From: Yaniella flava
GTDB lineage: Bacteria > Actinomycetota > Actinomycetes > Actinomycetales > Micrococcaceae
Length of the DNA stretch: 55,707 nt
NCBI RefSeq assembly: GCF_039529295.1
Contig: NZ_BAAAMN010000072.1
Coordinates: 1 to 55,707, forward strand
Reading direction: 5' to 3'
Part shown: positions 42,431-51,409 of the stretch, piece after piece
Numbering within the stretch: the stretch's first letter is position 1
Layout: every line of letters begins with the position of its first letter
Program-made: the position numbers and the translations under genes
The notes under the pieces: model-generated
Databases searched by the model: none
What the model was told of the DNA's origin: nothing
What the model saw: only the letters and a program-made list of their open reading frames with translations

Positions 42431-43813
42431 TTAGGAACGGCCTGATGCGTCATCCGAGGCAGGCTGTGGAAGATCTGGCCGGAAACGCGACACCGCGAAC
42501 AGGCCAACGAACAAGATGACTACGTGGAGCACAAGTGAAAGGCCCATCGCAGTCGAGAAGCCGGTGAATTGTAGACTGATTTGCATCACGGCGCCGACTG
42601 CTGCCGCGCCGATGACCGCCCCAACCTGACGTGAGGTGTTGTAGACACCGGAACCAGCGCCAACCAGATGGCCGGGCAGTTGGCGCATTGAGATGGCAGA
42701 GTTCGCCGACCAGCTCAGCGCATTGGCTGCACCCTGGAATACCAACGGTACGACGAGCCAGCCAACCGCCACCTCAGACATGATCAGGATGGCAAATAAC
42801 GCCATCGAGGTGATCATCGAACTCAATCCGATGATCGAGATCCGACCGGGCGGTAGCTTATCCGTCAGACGTCCCAGAAACGGTGCCAAACTCACCGAGA
42901 CGGCAGCCATCGGTAACATGAGTAATCCAGCCGTTTCGGCGTTGAGGCCCGCGCCGAGTTGGAGATACAGCATGATCGGCAGATTGACCGAATACACCGT
43001 GAATCCGAGGGTGGAGACCGACACAGCACCCCAGCGGAAATTGCGGAAGCGAAAGAGCTCGAGCGGCATCAACGCGTCACGGCCCAGACGCTGAGCGCGT
43101 CGTTGCAGCCACACAAACAACACCAGCGCGGCGATACCCAGCACGAGCACACCGAAGAGCCACCCGGGCCAGCCGAACTCGGGTCCTTGTTGCAAAGTGA
43201 AGACGATGCCCAGAATGGCGACCAGCGAAATCAGGGCACTGAACAGGTCGATGCGTCCCACGCCAGCGGGCAGTTTCGGCACCCACAACGCCACCAGAAT
43301 GAAGGCGAGCACGCCGAACGGGATATACAAGAAGAAGACCCAGCGCCATCCGAGGCCACCGACCAACAGGCCACCGGCGACCGGGCCGAAAAGTCCCGAG
43401 GAACTGGCGACCGCCGACCAAACGCCCATGGCCGCGCCACGTTTGGTCACCGGAAAGATGCGGTTGATGACGCTCAGCGGCTGCGGATTCAATAGCGAGG
43501 CGCCAAACCCCTGGATGGCGCGAGCAACGATCAGCAGTTCAATGGTCGGCGCAAACGCACAGGCTGTGGCTGCCAGCGTGAAAATGGCCATCCCCACCAG
43601 GTAGACATTGCGCTGCCCAAACCGGTCGCCAAGTCGTCCGGTGACCAGTAACGGCACAGCGAACGTGAGCAGGTAGATGGCCGAAACCCAGACCGCTTGG
43701 TTCACCGTGGCATCGAATTCCTCGGTAATGCGAGGTAGGGCAACAGCGACCAGCGACTGGTCGAGCAAGGTTATAAAGAGGCCTACACACAGGGCACCGA
43801 GAGCTTTCCACAC
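42431..43813 (-). CDS. MFS transporter, DHA2-like drug/solute exporter
   Basis: A 460-residue protein with about fourteen hydrophobic segments. It begins GLFITLLDQSLVAVALPRI, the motif of DHA2 (EmrB/QacA) exporters, and contains the conserved GRLGDRFGQRNVY and a motif C-like segment (SGLFGPVAGGLLVGGLGWRW). It likely exports a toxic compound. The start is GTG at 43813, because no ATG lies upstream in frame. It is divergent from cstA. Confidence 0.85.
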   Translation of the reverse strand: MWKALGALCVGLFITLLDQSLVAVALPRITEEFDATVNQAVWVSAIYLLTFAVPLLVTGRLGDRFGQRNVYLVGMAIFTLAATACAFAPTIELLIVARAIQGFGASLLNPQPLSVINRIFPVTKRGAAMGVWSAVASSSGLFGPVAGGLLVGGLGWRWVFFLYIPFGVLAFILVALWVPKLPAGVGRIDLFSALISLVAILGIVFTLQQGPEFGWPGWLFGVLVLGIAALVLFVWLQRRAQRLGRDALMPLELFRFRNFRWGAVSVSTLGFTVYSVNLPIMLYLQLGAGLNAETAGLLMLPMAAVSVSLAPFLGRLTDKLPPGRISIIGLSSMITSMALFAILIMSEVAVGWLVVPLVFQGAANALSWSANSAISMRQLPGHLVGAGSGVYNTSRQVGAVIGAAAVGAVMQISLQFTGFSTAMGLSLVLHVVILFVGLFAVSRFRPDLPQPASDDASGRS

Positions 43814-43896
43814 CCTGGCAATGCTAGAGCGCGGTCGTCAGGAGTCAAGGAGGTCGCTCACAGTAACTCTCAAAGCGTGCTGACATTACCTGTTAC

Positions 43897-43912
43897 CGTG
43901 ATCCGTGGCACA
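43897..43912. promoter_or_regulatory. CRP/GlxR-like binding site upstream of cstA
   Basis: CGTGA-TCCGTG-GCACA fits the CRP/GlxR pattern TGTGA-N6-TCACA with changes at two outer positions. It is 39 bp upstream of the cstA GTG start. cstA is a known CRP target in enterobacteria and a GlxR target in corynebacteria, so this is a natural place for such a site. Confidence 0.5.
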
Positions 43913-43950
43913 CAACACCGGGCAGATATCACCACCTTGAGGAGTCTTCT

Positions 43951-45681
43951 GTGAACGAGGGTCCAAACGCTCTGCTGCTGGCGGTAATCGGCGTCATCAT
44001 TATGATCGCCGGCTACTTCCTGTATTCGAAATATCTTTCCAAAAAAGTTTTCAAACTCAATGCTGAGTTCAAGACTCCTGCTCATGCGTTCAATGACGGA
44101 ACCGACTATGTTCCGACGAATAAGTTTGTGCTGTGGGGTCACCATTTCACCTCGGTAGCCGGTGCCGCACCCATCGTGGGGCCTGCCATTGCCGTGATTT
44201 GGGGCTGGCTCCCGGCATTTCTGTGGGTCGTGTTCGGTACGGTCTTCTTTGCCGGCATGCACGATCTTGGCTCACTGTGGGCTTCTGCCAGGAACAAAGG
44301 GCAGTCGTTAGGAACCCTGTCCGGGCGCTATATTGGTCCGCGCGGTCGAAACCTGTTCTTGGTGGTCATCTTCTTCCTGTTGATGATGGTCATTGCCGCA
44401 TTCGCCACAGTGACCTCAGGTCTATTGGTCGATTCACCAACCGCTGTCATCCCAACCTGGGGCGCGCTGATCATTGCGGTGTTTGTGGGCCAAGCGATGT
44501 ACCGCTGGAACTGGAACCTTCCGATCGTCACGGTGGTCGGTGTGGCAGCGCTGTGTATCTTGGTGCCGATTGGGAATGCTTTCCCGCTGGCGTTCCCAGA
44601 AGAACTGATGGGTCTGCCCGCAGAAACCTGGTGGATCCTCATCTTGTTCGTTTACGGTGCGGTCGCTTCGCTGCTGCCAGTCTGGGTATTGATGCAGCCA
44701 CGCGACTACATCAATGGTCTGCTGCTGTTCATCGGCCTGGGGATCCTTTACGCCTCCTTCGCGATTGCAACGCCAACCGTTGTGGCTCCGGCAATCAATG
44801 AGAATGTACCGGCTGATACGCCATCGTTGATGCCATTGTTATTCGTGACGATTGCGTGTGGTGCGATCTCTGGATTCCACGGCACCGTCTCTTCTGGCAC
44901 GACAGCAAAGCAAATCGACCGCGAAACCGACGGTCGTTTCGTCGGCTACTTTGGTGCGGTTGGTGAAGGACTCCTCGCGCTGGGCACGATCATCGTAGTC
45001 ACGGCGGGCTTCCGCACACTGGCCGATTGGGAAGAGATCTACTCCAGCTTCGAAAATGGCGGTGTCGAGGTGTTTGTTGAAGCCGGTGGCACGCTCGTCA
45101 ATCAGGGCCTCGGCTTGCCGGAGTCGTTGAGCTCGACCATTCTGGCAACCATGGCCGTCCTGTTTGCAGCGACCACGATGGACACCGCGGTGCGACTCCA
45201 GCGCTATGTCGTACAAGAAATCGGCGAAGTCTTCAACCTAAGAATCGGCATGTACACAGCAACCGCCATTGCCGTTGGCGTGTGTCTGGCATTGACGTTC
45301 TCGGCGGGCGCTGACGGTTCAGGCGGTGTGCTGATCTGGCCACTGTTCGGTACCACCAACCAGTTGCTTGCCGCACTGACCCTGGGCATCATCGTGGTCA
45401 TGTTGATGCGCAAGGGGCGGCCGTACCTGCCAGCGCTCATCCCGATGGTATTCGTGCTGTTCGTATCCATCTACGCCCTCATTATCCAGGTTGGTCAGTT
45501 CTACAACCAGGGCAACTGGCTGCTGTTCGGCCTGGATATCGTCATCCTGATCGCCGCGGTCTGGGTGATGATCGAAGCCAGTCTTGCTATGGTGAGAGCC
45601 AGAACACAACAACCAGAGCCAGAAGACGACGAGCTGCTCACCGCAGACGAGAAGCTTCCGGTCGGTACCCCACAGAAATAG
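43951..45681 (+). CDS. cstA: carbon starvation protein CstA (pyruvate/peptide transporter)
   Basis: A 576-residue membrane protein with about sixteen helices. WGHHFTSVAGAAPIVGPAIA is the invariant CstA signature and FHGTVSSGTTAKQID a second conserved stretch. CstA-type carriers take up pyruvate and some peptides, and are induced by carbon starvation. It is shorter than the E. coli protein (701), as in other actinobacteria. The start is GTG, following GAGGAG. A small CC-terminal gene follows 9 bp downstream. Confidence 0.93.
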   Translation: MNEGPNALLLAVIGVIIMIAGYFLYSKYLSKKVFKLNAEFKTPAHAFNDGTDYVPTNKFVLWGHHFTSVAGAAPIVGPAIAVIWGWLPAFLWVVFGTVFFAGMHDLGSLWASARNKGQSLGTLSGRYIGPRGRNLFLVVIFFLLMMVIAAFATVTSGLLVDSPTAVIPTWGALIIAVFVGQAMYRWNWNLPIVTVVGVAALCILVPIGNAFPLAFPEELMGLPAETWWILILFVYGAVASLLPVWVLMQPRDYINGLLLFIGLGILYASFAIATPTVVAPAINENVPADTPSLMPLLFVTIACGAISGFHGTVSSGTTAKQIDRETDGRFVGYFGAVGEGLLALGTIIVVTAGFRTLADWEEIYSSFENGGVEVFVEAGGTLVNQGLGLPESLSSTILATMAVLFAATTMDTAVRLQRYVVQEIGEVFNLRIGMYTATAIAVGVCLALTFSAGADGSGGVLIWPLFGTTNQLLAALTLGIIVVMLMRKGRPYLPALIPMVFVLFVSIYALIIQVGQFYNQGNWLLFGLDIVILIAAVWVMIEASLAMVRARTQQPEPEDDELLTADEKLPVGTPQK

Positions 45682-45690
45682 GCAAGAACA

Positions 45691-45945
45691 ATGGGTTGGT
45701 GGCAACGCTTCAGTGCAGGATTACGGGAGTACTACATTGCTCCCTACCGCCGGACGTTTGCTCGTGCCAAGCGCGACGAAGAAGACCTGTTCATGATGCT
45801 CGTCATGTCTGAAGCGCTGGGCGTGCCCAACCCCGCCTCTGGGGTCACCCTCGAGTTGCTGCCGGAAATGTTGGATCGCATGCACGACTGGCATATCCGG
45901 CAGGGGATGGACAACTCGCCGTTTGACGGTATGAGCTGCTGCTGA
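45691..45945 (+). CDS. small CC-terminal protein beside cstA (cory-CC-star-like)
   Basis: An 84-residue protein starting MGWWQRFSAGLREYYIAPYR and ending FDGMSCC directly at the stop. The terminal pair of cysteines, the WHIRQGM and the place between cstA and an ArsA-like ATPase match the actinobacterial family called cory-CC-star, whose function is unknown. The terminal CC could bind metal or accept a lipid or redox modification (inference). It has no signal peptide and no membrane segment. Confidence 0.7.
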   Translation: MGWWQRFSAGLREYYIAPYRRTFARAKRDEEDLFMMLVMSEALGVPNPASGVTLELLPEMLDRMHDWHIRQGMDNSPFDGMSCC

Positions 45946-45958
45946 AAGGCGCCCGCAT

Positions 45959-46933
45959 ATGTTGCTGAACCTCGCCGGACAACGCAAAGTGCTGTTCTTA
46001 GGTGGCAAGGGCGGTGTCGGCAAAACCGTCACCGCTTCAGCCGTGGCGCTTCACCAGGCCGAAGCCGGGCGGAAGGTCTTGTTGGTCTCCACGGATCCTG
46101 CACATAATCTGGGCCATCTGTGGGAGCAGTCGGTCGGCGATGACCAGGTCGAGCTATTTCGTTCCGGTGACGGTGTGGTCCACGGTGTAGAAATCGACCC
46201 GCAGCGTACGATCGATGCCTACCTGGCCGAGGTCGGTGTCACCCTGCGAGATTTCATGCCCGAGCACCTGCACCCACAAGTCGACCAACACCTCAAGCTG
46301 GCCGCCCAAACCCCGGGTACGCACGAGTCCGCGATGCTTGAACGCATGGCAGCAACCATCGAATATGGGCTCGATGAGCATGATTTCTTGATCTTTGATA
46401 CCGCACCCTCCGGGCATACCGCACGGCTCATGGCGTTACCCGAGATTATGACCTTCTGGACGGAAGGGCTGCTCAATCGCCGTACCAAGGCGGAAAAATT
46501 CGGTGCGGCTATTCGAGCTTTGGACAATCATGATGATCCACAATCCGCATCCGGGGAAAGTCGTGATCGGCGGATCCGCCAGATGCTGTTGCGCCGCAAG
46601 AACCGCTTCGAGATGATGCGCAACGTGCTCACCGACGCCAAACTCACCAGTTTTGTGATTGTACTGATTCCAGAACGGGTGCCGGTACTGGAAACCGTTG
46701 AACTGTATGCAGACCTACGCGAAACCGGCGTCGACGTCGGAGGTTTTGTGGTCAACCGTCTGTCACCTACCGACGCGGGCGACTTTCTCGCCTCGCGGCG
46801 AGTCCAAGAAGATCACCACGTGCAGTCCTTGCGCGCAGAGCTGCCCAGGGTACCCATCGACACGGTACCGTTGCTCGCAACCGATCTGGTCGGTCGCGAC
46901 GCACTGCGCCAGTTAGCACAACAGCTCAGCTAG
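45959..46933 (+). CDS. ArsA/GET3-like ATPase
   Basis: A 324-residue P-loop ATPase of the ArsA/Get3 (SIMIBI) class. The deviant Walker A is GGKGGVGKTVTASAVA (about 15-30), switch I VSTDPAHNLGHLWEQ, and switch II DTAPSGHTARLM. Only one nucleotide-binding half is present, as in bacterial Get3-like members. There is no arsenite gene nearby. Given its place behind cstA and the CC-terminal protein, I infer a role in assembly or targeting of membrane or metal-bearing proteins. Confidence 0.85.
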   Translation: MLLNLAGQRKVLFLGGKGGVGKTVTASAVALHQAEAGRKVLLVSTDPAHNLGHLWEQSVGDDQVELFRSGDGVVHGVEIDPQRTIDAYLAEVGVTLRDFMPEHLHPQVDQHLKLAAQTPGTHESAMLERMAATIEYGLDEHDFLIFDTAPSGHTARLMALPEIMTFWTEGLLNRRTKAEKFGAAIRALDNHDDPQSASGESRDRRIRQMLLRRKNRFEMMRNVLTDAKLTSFVIVLIPERVPVLETVELYADLRETGVDVGGFVVNRLSPTDAGDFLASRRVQEDHHVQSLRAELPRVPIDTVPLLATDLVGRDALRQLAQQLS

Positions 46934-46983
46934 GACACCGCAAGACACAGAAGACTACACCCGTCCTTAGGTGCGTCATTGAC

Positions 46984-47014
46984 TATAGTGTGTGTTGCAC
47001 AGTATCGTGTTGCA
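46984..47014 (+). promoter_or_regulatory. promoter and direct repeat before the PadR gene
   Basis: TATAGT (46984-46989) is a good -10 about 27 bp before the ATG. GTGTTGCA occurs twice as a direct repeat (46992-46999 and 47007-47014), 15 bp apart, right up to the start codon. This fits autoregulation by the PadR protein. Confidence 0.5.
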
Positions 47015-47015
47015 T

Positions 47016-47363
47016 ATGGCTGAAGCTTTTGAAACCCACCTGCAGGAACTCCGGCGCGGTACTGTCGTGCTGGCATGTTTGCAGTTGTTGCGCACCCCGG
47101 GGTATGGCTACGGGCTGCTCGAGGATCTGCAGCGCACCGGGTTCGATACCGAAGCGAACACGCTCTACCCACTGTTGCGTCGTTTGGAGAAGCAAGGGCA
47201 TTTGACCAGCCATTGGAATACTGATGAATCGCGTCCGCGAAAGTTTTACCAGACTTCGCGCGACGGGCTCCAGCTCGCCGAGGCTATGCGCACCGAATGG
47301 ACAAAGCTCACCGACGCAATCGACTCCTTGCCTGAAGATCCCCTCACCGATGAGAAGAACTGA
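47016..47363 (+). CDS. PadR family transcriptional regulator
   Basis: A 115-residue winged-helix repressor. The PadR motif GTVVLACLQLLRTPGYGYGL (about 13-32) and TLYPLLRRLEKQGHL (about 48-62) are intact. Members of this short type often repress the following membrane-protein gene, which here starts 2 bases after its stop. The ATG at 47016 was chosen over an upstream TTG (46992), because it lies after the repeats. Confidence 0.9.
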   Translation: MAEAFETHLQELRRGTVVLACLQLLRTPGYGYGLLEDLQRTGFDTEANTLYPLLRRLEKQGHLTSHWNTDESRPRKFYQTSRDGLQLAEAMRTEWTKLTDAIDSLPEDPLTDEKN

Positions 47364-47364
47364 C

Positions 47365-48348
47365 ATGACTACTCCACTTCCTGAACGTTATATCGCAGCA
47401 ACCGTCAAAGATCTCCCGACAGAATTGCAGGCTGAAGTCCGGCCAGAACTCGAGGCGTCGATTGCAGACGCCATCGACGCACGCATGGCCCAAGGTGAAG
47501 ATCGTGCAACAGCTGAACGCGAGGTGCTCACCGACCTCGGGGACCCCGCGGTGCTCGCCGCGGGATACACCGAGCGACCATTACAGTTGATTGGTCCACG
47601 GGTATATCTGCAGTGGTGGCATCTGTTGAAGCTGCTGCTGTTCATCGTGCCGGCAACAGTCTTCGTGGTGGCCGCCGTCGCGCAGGTGCTCGCAGGCAGT
47701 TCCTTTGGCGATGTGCTCGGTGCAGCTATACCGGCCACCATTACGGCCACGCTACACGTGTGTTTCTGGGTGACCCTGGTCTTTGCCATCATCGAGCGTT
47801 CGGGGACTGATACCGGCATCACCTGGGACGTCGACCAGCTCCCGGAACCGCGAGAAGAACACCCGGGAGGCTCTGATTTGATCGCCTCGCTCGTGTTCCT
47901 TGGCCTCGTGCTGGTTGCCTTGATCTGGGATCAAATCCCCGGTTTTATTCGCATCAATGAAGAAGCCGTTCCTATCCTGAACCCTGATCTATGGCCCTGG
48001 GCAATGCTCGGACTGTTGGCGCTGGTCGGCCTCGAAATCGGCTTTGCGGTCGTCCTCTACGTGCGTCGGGGGTGGAGCACCACGCTGGCGATCGTTAACA
48101 CTGCGTTGAGTGTGCTCTTCTTCAGCTGGGTCATCAGTCTATTGGCACCCGGAGAACTGTTCAGTGAGCAACTCCTAGGCCTTGCGGTGAATAATGGGCT
48201 CAACGACGATACGCTCTACACGCTTGCCGTCGTCTTTGGCTGTGGTATCGCCATCATCTGTCTCTGGGACACCATTGACGGTTGGATCAAAACCCACCGG
48301 GCCAAGGTTTCACACACTGCCCAACAGCAGCCAACCCCCGCCGACTAA
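47365..48348 (+). CDS. permease-prefix/HAAS-type membrane protein
   Basis: A 327-residue protein. The N-terminal 65 residues (PERYIAATVKDLPTELQAEV through AEREVLTDLGDPAVLAAGY) form the permease-prefix helical domain that usually accompanies PadR repressors, and about six hydrophobic helices follow. It lies 1 bp after the PadR stop and is surely its operon partner and likely target. The transported or sensed solute is unknown. Its last 39 bases overlap the convergent M50 protease gene. Confidence 0.78.
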   Translation: MTTPLPERYIAATVKDLPTELQAEVRPELEASIADAIDARMAQGEDRATAEREVLTDLGDPAVLAAGYTERPLQLIGPRVYLQWWHLLKLLLFIVPATVFVVAAVAQVLAGSSFGDVLGAAIPATITATLHVCFWVTLVFAIIERSGTDTGITWDVDQLPEPREEHPGGSDLIASLVFLGLVLVALIWDQIPGFIRINEEAVPILNPDLWPWAMLGLLALVGLEIGFAVVLYVRRGWSTTLAIVNTALSVLFFSWVISLLAPGELFSEQLLGLAVNNGLNDDTLYTLAVVFGCGIAIICLWDTIDGWIKTHRAKVSHTAQQQPTPAD

Positions 48349-49017
48349 ACACGCCATGGTGATGAGCCAAAAGAGCCCAATCCAGATGCCACTCGACAGA
48401 TGGGTGAGCCCCGCGAGCTGATCGGCGTCGCTTCTGCCGCGACTCCGCTTGCAGCGTCGACTGCGTTGCAACTCCACGACGGCACGCGGCGCCACGAACA
48501 ATAGGGACCAGGCCAGGATATATGCCGCGATCGACAAGATCTCTGGTGTGGCAGTCCAGGACAATGCTGCGACGCCCACACCGGTAACGAGCACAACCCA
48601 CAGCCCGTAGAGATTTCGTATCAGCAGCAACATCAGGGCACACAACACGACCAGTGCCCACAGCGTACCGGCAGCATAGCCATGGCTCACCAGCCATGCG
48701 CTGGCCAAGCCCACGATCGCCGGTGCGGGATAGCCTGCCATGAGGGTGGCGATCATCCCCGGGCCGCGGGGTTTGCCGCGGGACACCGTCAAACCCGAGG
48801 TGTCGGAGTGCAAACGGATACCGCTCAGGCGCCGACCAACAAAGACCGCGACTAGGGCGTGGCCTGCTTCATGCAAGAGGGTGGCCAGGTGTCGAACCAC
48901 TCGGTATCCAAGCGGCGACCAGGTCAACAACAGCGCGGCAAGACCGGCGACCAACACCCAGATATCGGGCAGCGGTGGTTGCACACCGGTTGCACGTTCC
49001 CATAATTCGTCAAACAC
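48310..49017 (-). CDS. M50 family membrane metallopeptidase
   Basis: A 235-residue site-2-protease-like protein with six to seven helices. HEAGH (49-53) supplies two zinc-binding histidines and the catalytic glutamate, and SDADQLAGLT (about 196-205) supplies the acidic third ligand. Members in actinobacteria are annotated as M50B-like. The substrate is unknown. The gene overlaps the upstream plus-strand gene by 39 bases at its C-terminal end, so both cannot be altered independently there. Confidence 0.85.
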   Translation of the reverse strand: MFDELWERATGVQPPLPDIWVLVAGLAALLLTWSPLGYRVVRHLATLLHEAGHALVAVFVGRRLSGIRLHSDTSGLTVSRGKPRGPGMIATLMAGYPAPAIVGLASAWLVSHGYAAGTLWALVVLCALMLLLIRNLYGLWVVLVTGVGVAALSWTATPEILSIAAYILAWSLLFVAPRAVVELQRSRRCKRSRGRSDADQLAGLTHLSSGIWIGLFWLITMACLVGGGWLLLGSV

Positions 49018-49204
49018 CTGACCACTTATAGCAGAACCGGCTGAAAAGTGGGCGTGAGTTTTTCGGCCGTGTAGTGAATGTGCGTCACCTCGGCAGTTTG
49101 CTCAGCTTGTACCTCTAGTCTGTACCGAGCAATCTTTCATCTGGACGCATCGCGAGCTGCATTGTCGTGTCGTGATGCCCTCACATCGAAGGGAAATACC
49201 TTCC

Positions 49205-50575
49205 ATGACCGAACCTGATCTGGTGCTCACCATCGCTGGTCTGGCAATTATCGGTGCCACCGTTGGTTTGCTTATCTGGGGCAAAGTCTCACCCGTTGTC
49301 GCTATGGCACTGGTGCCCACCGTGGGTGCCCTTGTGTTAGGTTACGGCTTCGAGGAGCTCCAGACGTTCTTTAGCTCTGGTATGGACCAGGTGATGAGCG
49401 TGGTGGTGATGTTTATCTTCGCCATCATATTCTTCGGGATATTATCTGATGCTGGACTCTTTGATCCGGTCATTCGAAGGCTCATTCTGTTGACGCGGGG
49501 CCGGGTCCTACTGGTCGCGATTGGCACCGTGCTCATCGGTGCTCTGGCACACCTCGACGGTGCGGGCGCAACCACCTTCCTGCTTACTATTCCCGCGTTG
49601 CTTCCGCTGTATCAAGCCCTGAATATGAGTAAATATCTCCTCTTGCTGCTGGTGAGCTTGTCGGCCTCGATCATGAACATGGTGCCCTGGGGTGGGCCGT
49701 TGATCCGGGCCGCTTCGGTGATCGGTGAAGAACCCGGGGAAATGTACCAGCAACTCGTCCCGCTACAGGGTGCCGGTTTGCTCATGTTGTTGGCCCTCGC
49801 TGTGCTGTTGGGGCTGCGTGAAATCCGTCGGATCAACGCCAAGGTCGGAGCCGGTCTCGTGACCTCGACAGGCAATGTGGACGTCTCGCAGATCGCCGAT
49901 GACTTTACTGCCCGCCAGAAGGAAGAGCGCAAAGACTTAGAAGGCAAAATCAACGCCAATAAGGTCATCTACTGGTTGAACATCGTGGTGGTCATTGCCG
50001 TGCTCGCCACGATGCTCGCCGGTTGGCTGGAGCCAGCCCTGAGCTTTGTGCTGGGTGTCGCCGTGCTGTTGCCGATGAACTTCAACTCGGCAAAATTACA
50101 GATGGACCGTATGAAAGCTCATGCACCAAACGCACTCATGATGGCCTCGGTCATCATTGCAGCCGCGGTGTTCCTCGGTGTGCTCAATGAATCCGGCATG
50201 TTAGAAAACGTGGCGCTTGCGATGCTGCAGATCATTCCAGAATCTGTCGGCCAATACCTACACCTCATTGTTGGGTTCTTCGGTGTGCCACTGGATATGT
50301 TGACATCGACCGATGCCTACTACTTCTCCGTGCTGCCACTGGTGGAAGCCACGGCTGGTGAGTTTGGGGTTGCTGCGTCGTCCACCGCTTTCGCGCTTGT
50401 CATTGGTAACGTGATCGGTACCTTCGTGAGCCCATTTGCGCCCGCCGTCTGGTTAGCCATGGGCCTGGCCGAAGCCGACATCGGTAAACACATCCGCTAC
50501 TCGTTCGTCATCATGTGGGGCTTCAGTGTCGCGCTGCTGCTGGTGGCAGTCTTGATGGGGATCGTCCAGGTATAA
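49205..50575 (+). CDS. citrate transporter of the CitMHS family
   Basis: A 456-residue transporter with about twelve helices. GALAHLDGAGATTFLLTIPA and ASIMNMVPWGGPLIRAASV in the first half, and VPLDMLTSTDAYYF in the second, are signatures of CitMHS carriers, which import divalent-metal-citrate complexes with protons. The start at 49205 follows AAGGGAA. It agrees with the aconitase and 2-oxo acid genes in suggesting citrate use. The lipoate-ligase-like gene follows 15 bp downstream. Confidence 0.9.
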   Translation: MTEPDLVLTIAGLAIIGATVGLLIWGKVSPVVAMALVPTVGALVLGYGFEELQTFFSSGMDQVMSVVVMFIFAIIFFGILSDAGLFDPVIRRLILLTRGRVLLVAIGTVLIGALAHLDGAGATTFLLTIPALLPLYQALNMSKYLLLLLVSLSASIMNMVPWGGPLIRAASVIGEEPGEMYQQLVPLQGAGLLMLLALAVLLGLREIRRINAKVGAGLVTSTGNVDVSQIADDFTARQKEERKDLEGKINANKVIYWLNIVVVIAVLATMLAGWLEPALSFVLGVAVLLPMNFNSAKLQMDRMKAHAPNALMMASVIIAAAVFLGVLNESGMLENVALAMLQIIPESVGQYLHLIVGFFGVPLDMLTSTDAYYFSVLPLVEATAGEFGVAASSTAFALVIGNVIGTFVSPFAPAVWLAMGLAEADIGKHIRYSFVIMWGFSVALLLVAVLMGIVQV

Positions 50576-50590
50576 CAGAAAGAACAGCAC

Positions 50591-51376
50591 GTGACATCAC
50601 TGACCTGGGTTGAACAGAATGCTAGCTTAGGCGTGGCAGAAGACCTGGCGTATTCGACCACCCTGCTGCGCGCGGTGCAGCACGGTGTGCTGAGCGGGCC
50701 CATCGTGCGGATCTACCGTCCGGAGCCCACGGTGTCATTCGGTCAGCAAGACACCCGTATGGACGGCTACGATAAGGCTGTTCAACACAGCACCCAGCAC
50801 GGTTTTGCCCCGATGGTTCGCAAAGTTGGCGGTCGAGCCGCAGCGTATCATCCTGGTTCGCTGGTCATCGACCATATCCAGCCCGAAGAAGACGCGATGT
50901 TTGGGTTTCGGCAGCGGTTCGAATATTTCGGTGAACTGTTCACCAGCACATTGCAGCACTTGGGCGTGAACGCAGCAGTCGGCGAAATCCCCGGCGAATA
51001 CTGCGCCGGAGAATATTCGGTGCACGCGGTGTTGGACGACAATCATCGCATCAAAATCGCCGGGAGCGCACAACGCGTCGTGAAGGGCGCATGGTTGTTC
51101 TCCACGAGTCTAGTGGTTGAAAACGGCCAGGCCGTTCGCGATGTGCTGACCGATGTGTATTCGGCACTCGGGCTCGACTTTGATTCACGGACGGCAGGTG
51201 CAGCCGAGGACGCCGCAGCCGGGGTGACCGTCCCCGATGTAATCGACGAACTGCTGGCCCAGTACCAACGCGAATTTCTTAACGGCGGGCACACCGGAAA
51301 AGACTTCTACCGTCTCGAGGGTTTGAGTTGGCAAGACCTGCTGAGGACTGTCCCGTCCGAGCCAGACAAGGCGTGA
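50591..51376 (+). CDS. lipoate-protein ligase A-like protein
   Basis: A 261-residue biotin/lipoate ligase-fold protein. The motifs VRKVGGRAAAYH (RRxGGG-like) and IKIAGSAQRV are recognised, and the C-terminal helix is longer than usual. Members lipoylate E2 or GcvH proteins or scavenge octanoate. The E2 at 28539 is a plausible substrate. The start is GTG at 50591. It forms an operon-like pair with citrate transport. Confidence 0.8.
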   Translation: MTSLTWVEQNASLGVAEDLAYSTTLLRAVQHGVLSGPIVRIYRPEPTVSFGQQDTRMDGYDKAVQHSTQHGFAPMVRKVGGRAAAYHPGSLVIDHIQPEEDAMFGFRQRFEYFGELFTSTLQHLGVNAAVGEIPGEYCAGEYSVHAVLDDNHRIKIAGSAQRVVKGAWLFSTSLVVENGQAVRDVLTDVYSALGLDFDSRTAGAAEDAAAGVTVPDVIDELLAQYQREFLNGGHTGKDFYRLEGLSWQDLLRTVPSEPDKA

Positions 51377-51409
51377 CAATCTACCCTGTTTATGCTCTAG
51401 CATGGAGCC

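Noticed and set aside
42959..43495. Plus-strand frame opposite the MFS gene
   Set aside because: Very acidic, Gln/His/Glu-rich shadow with no start signal, opposite a membrane protein with intact motifs.
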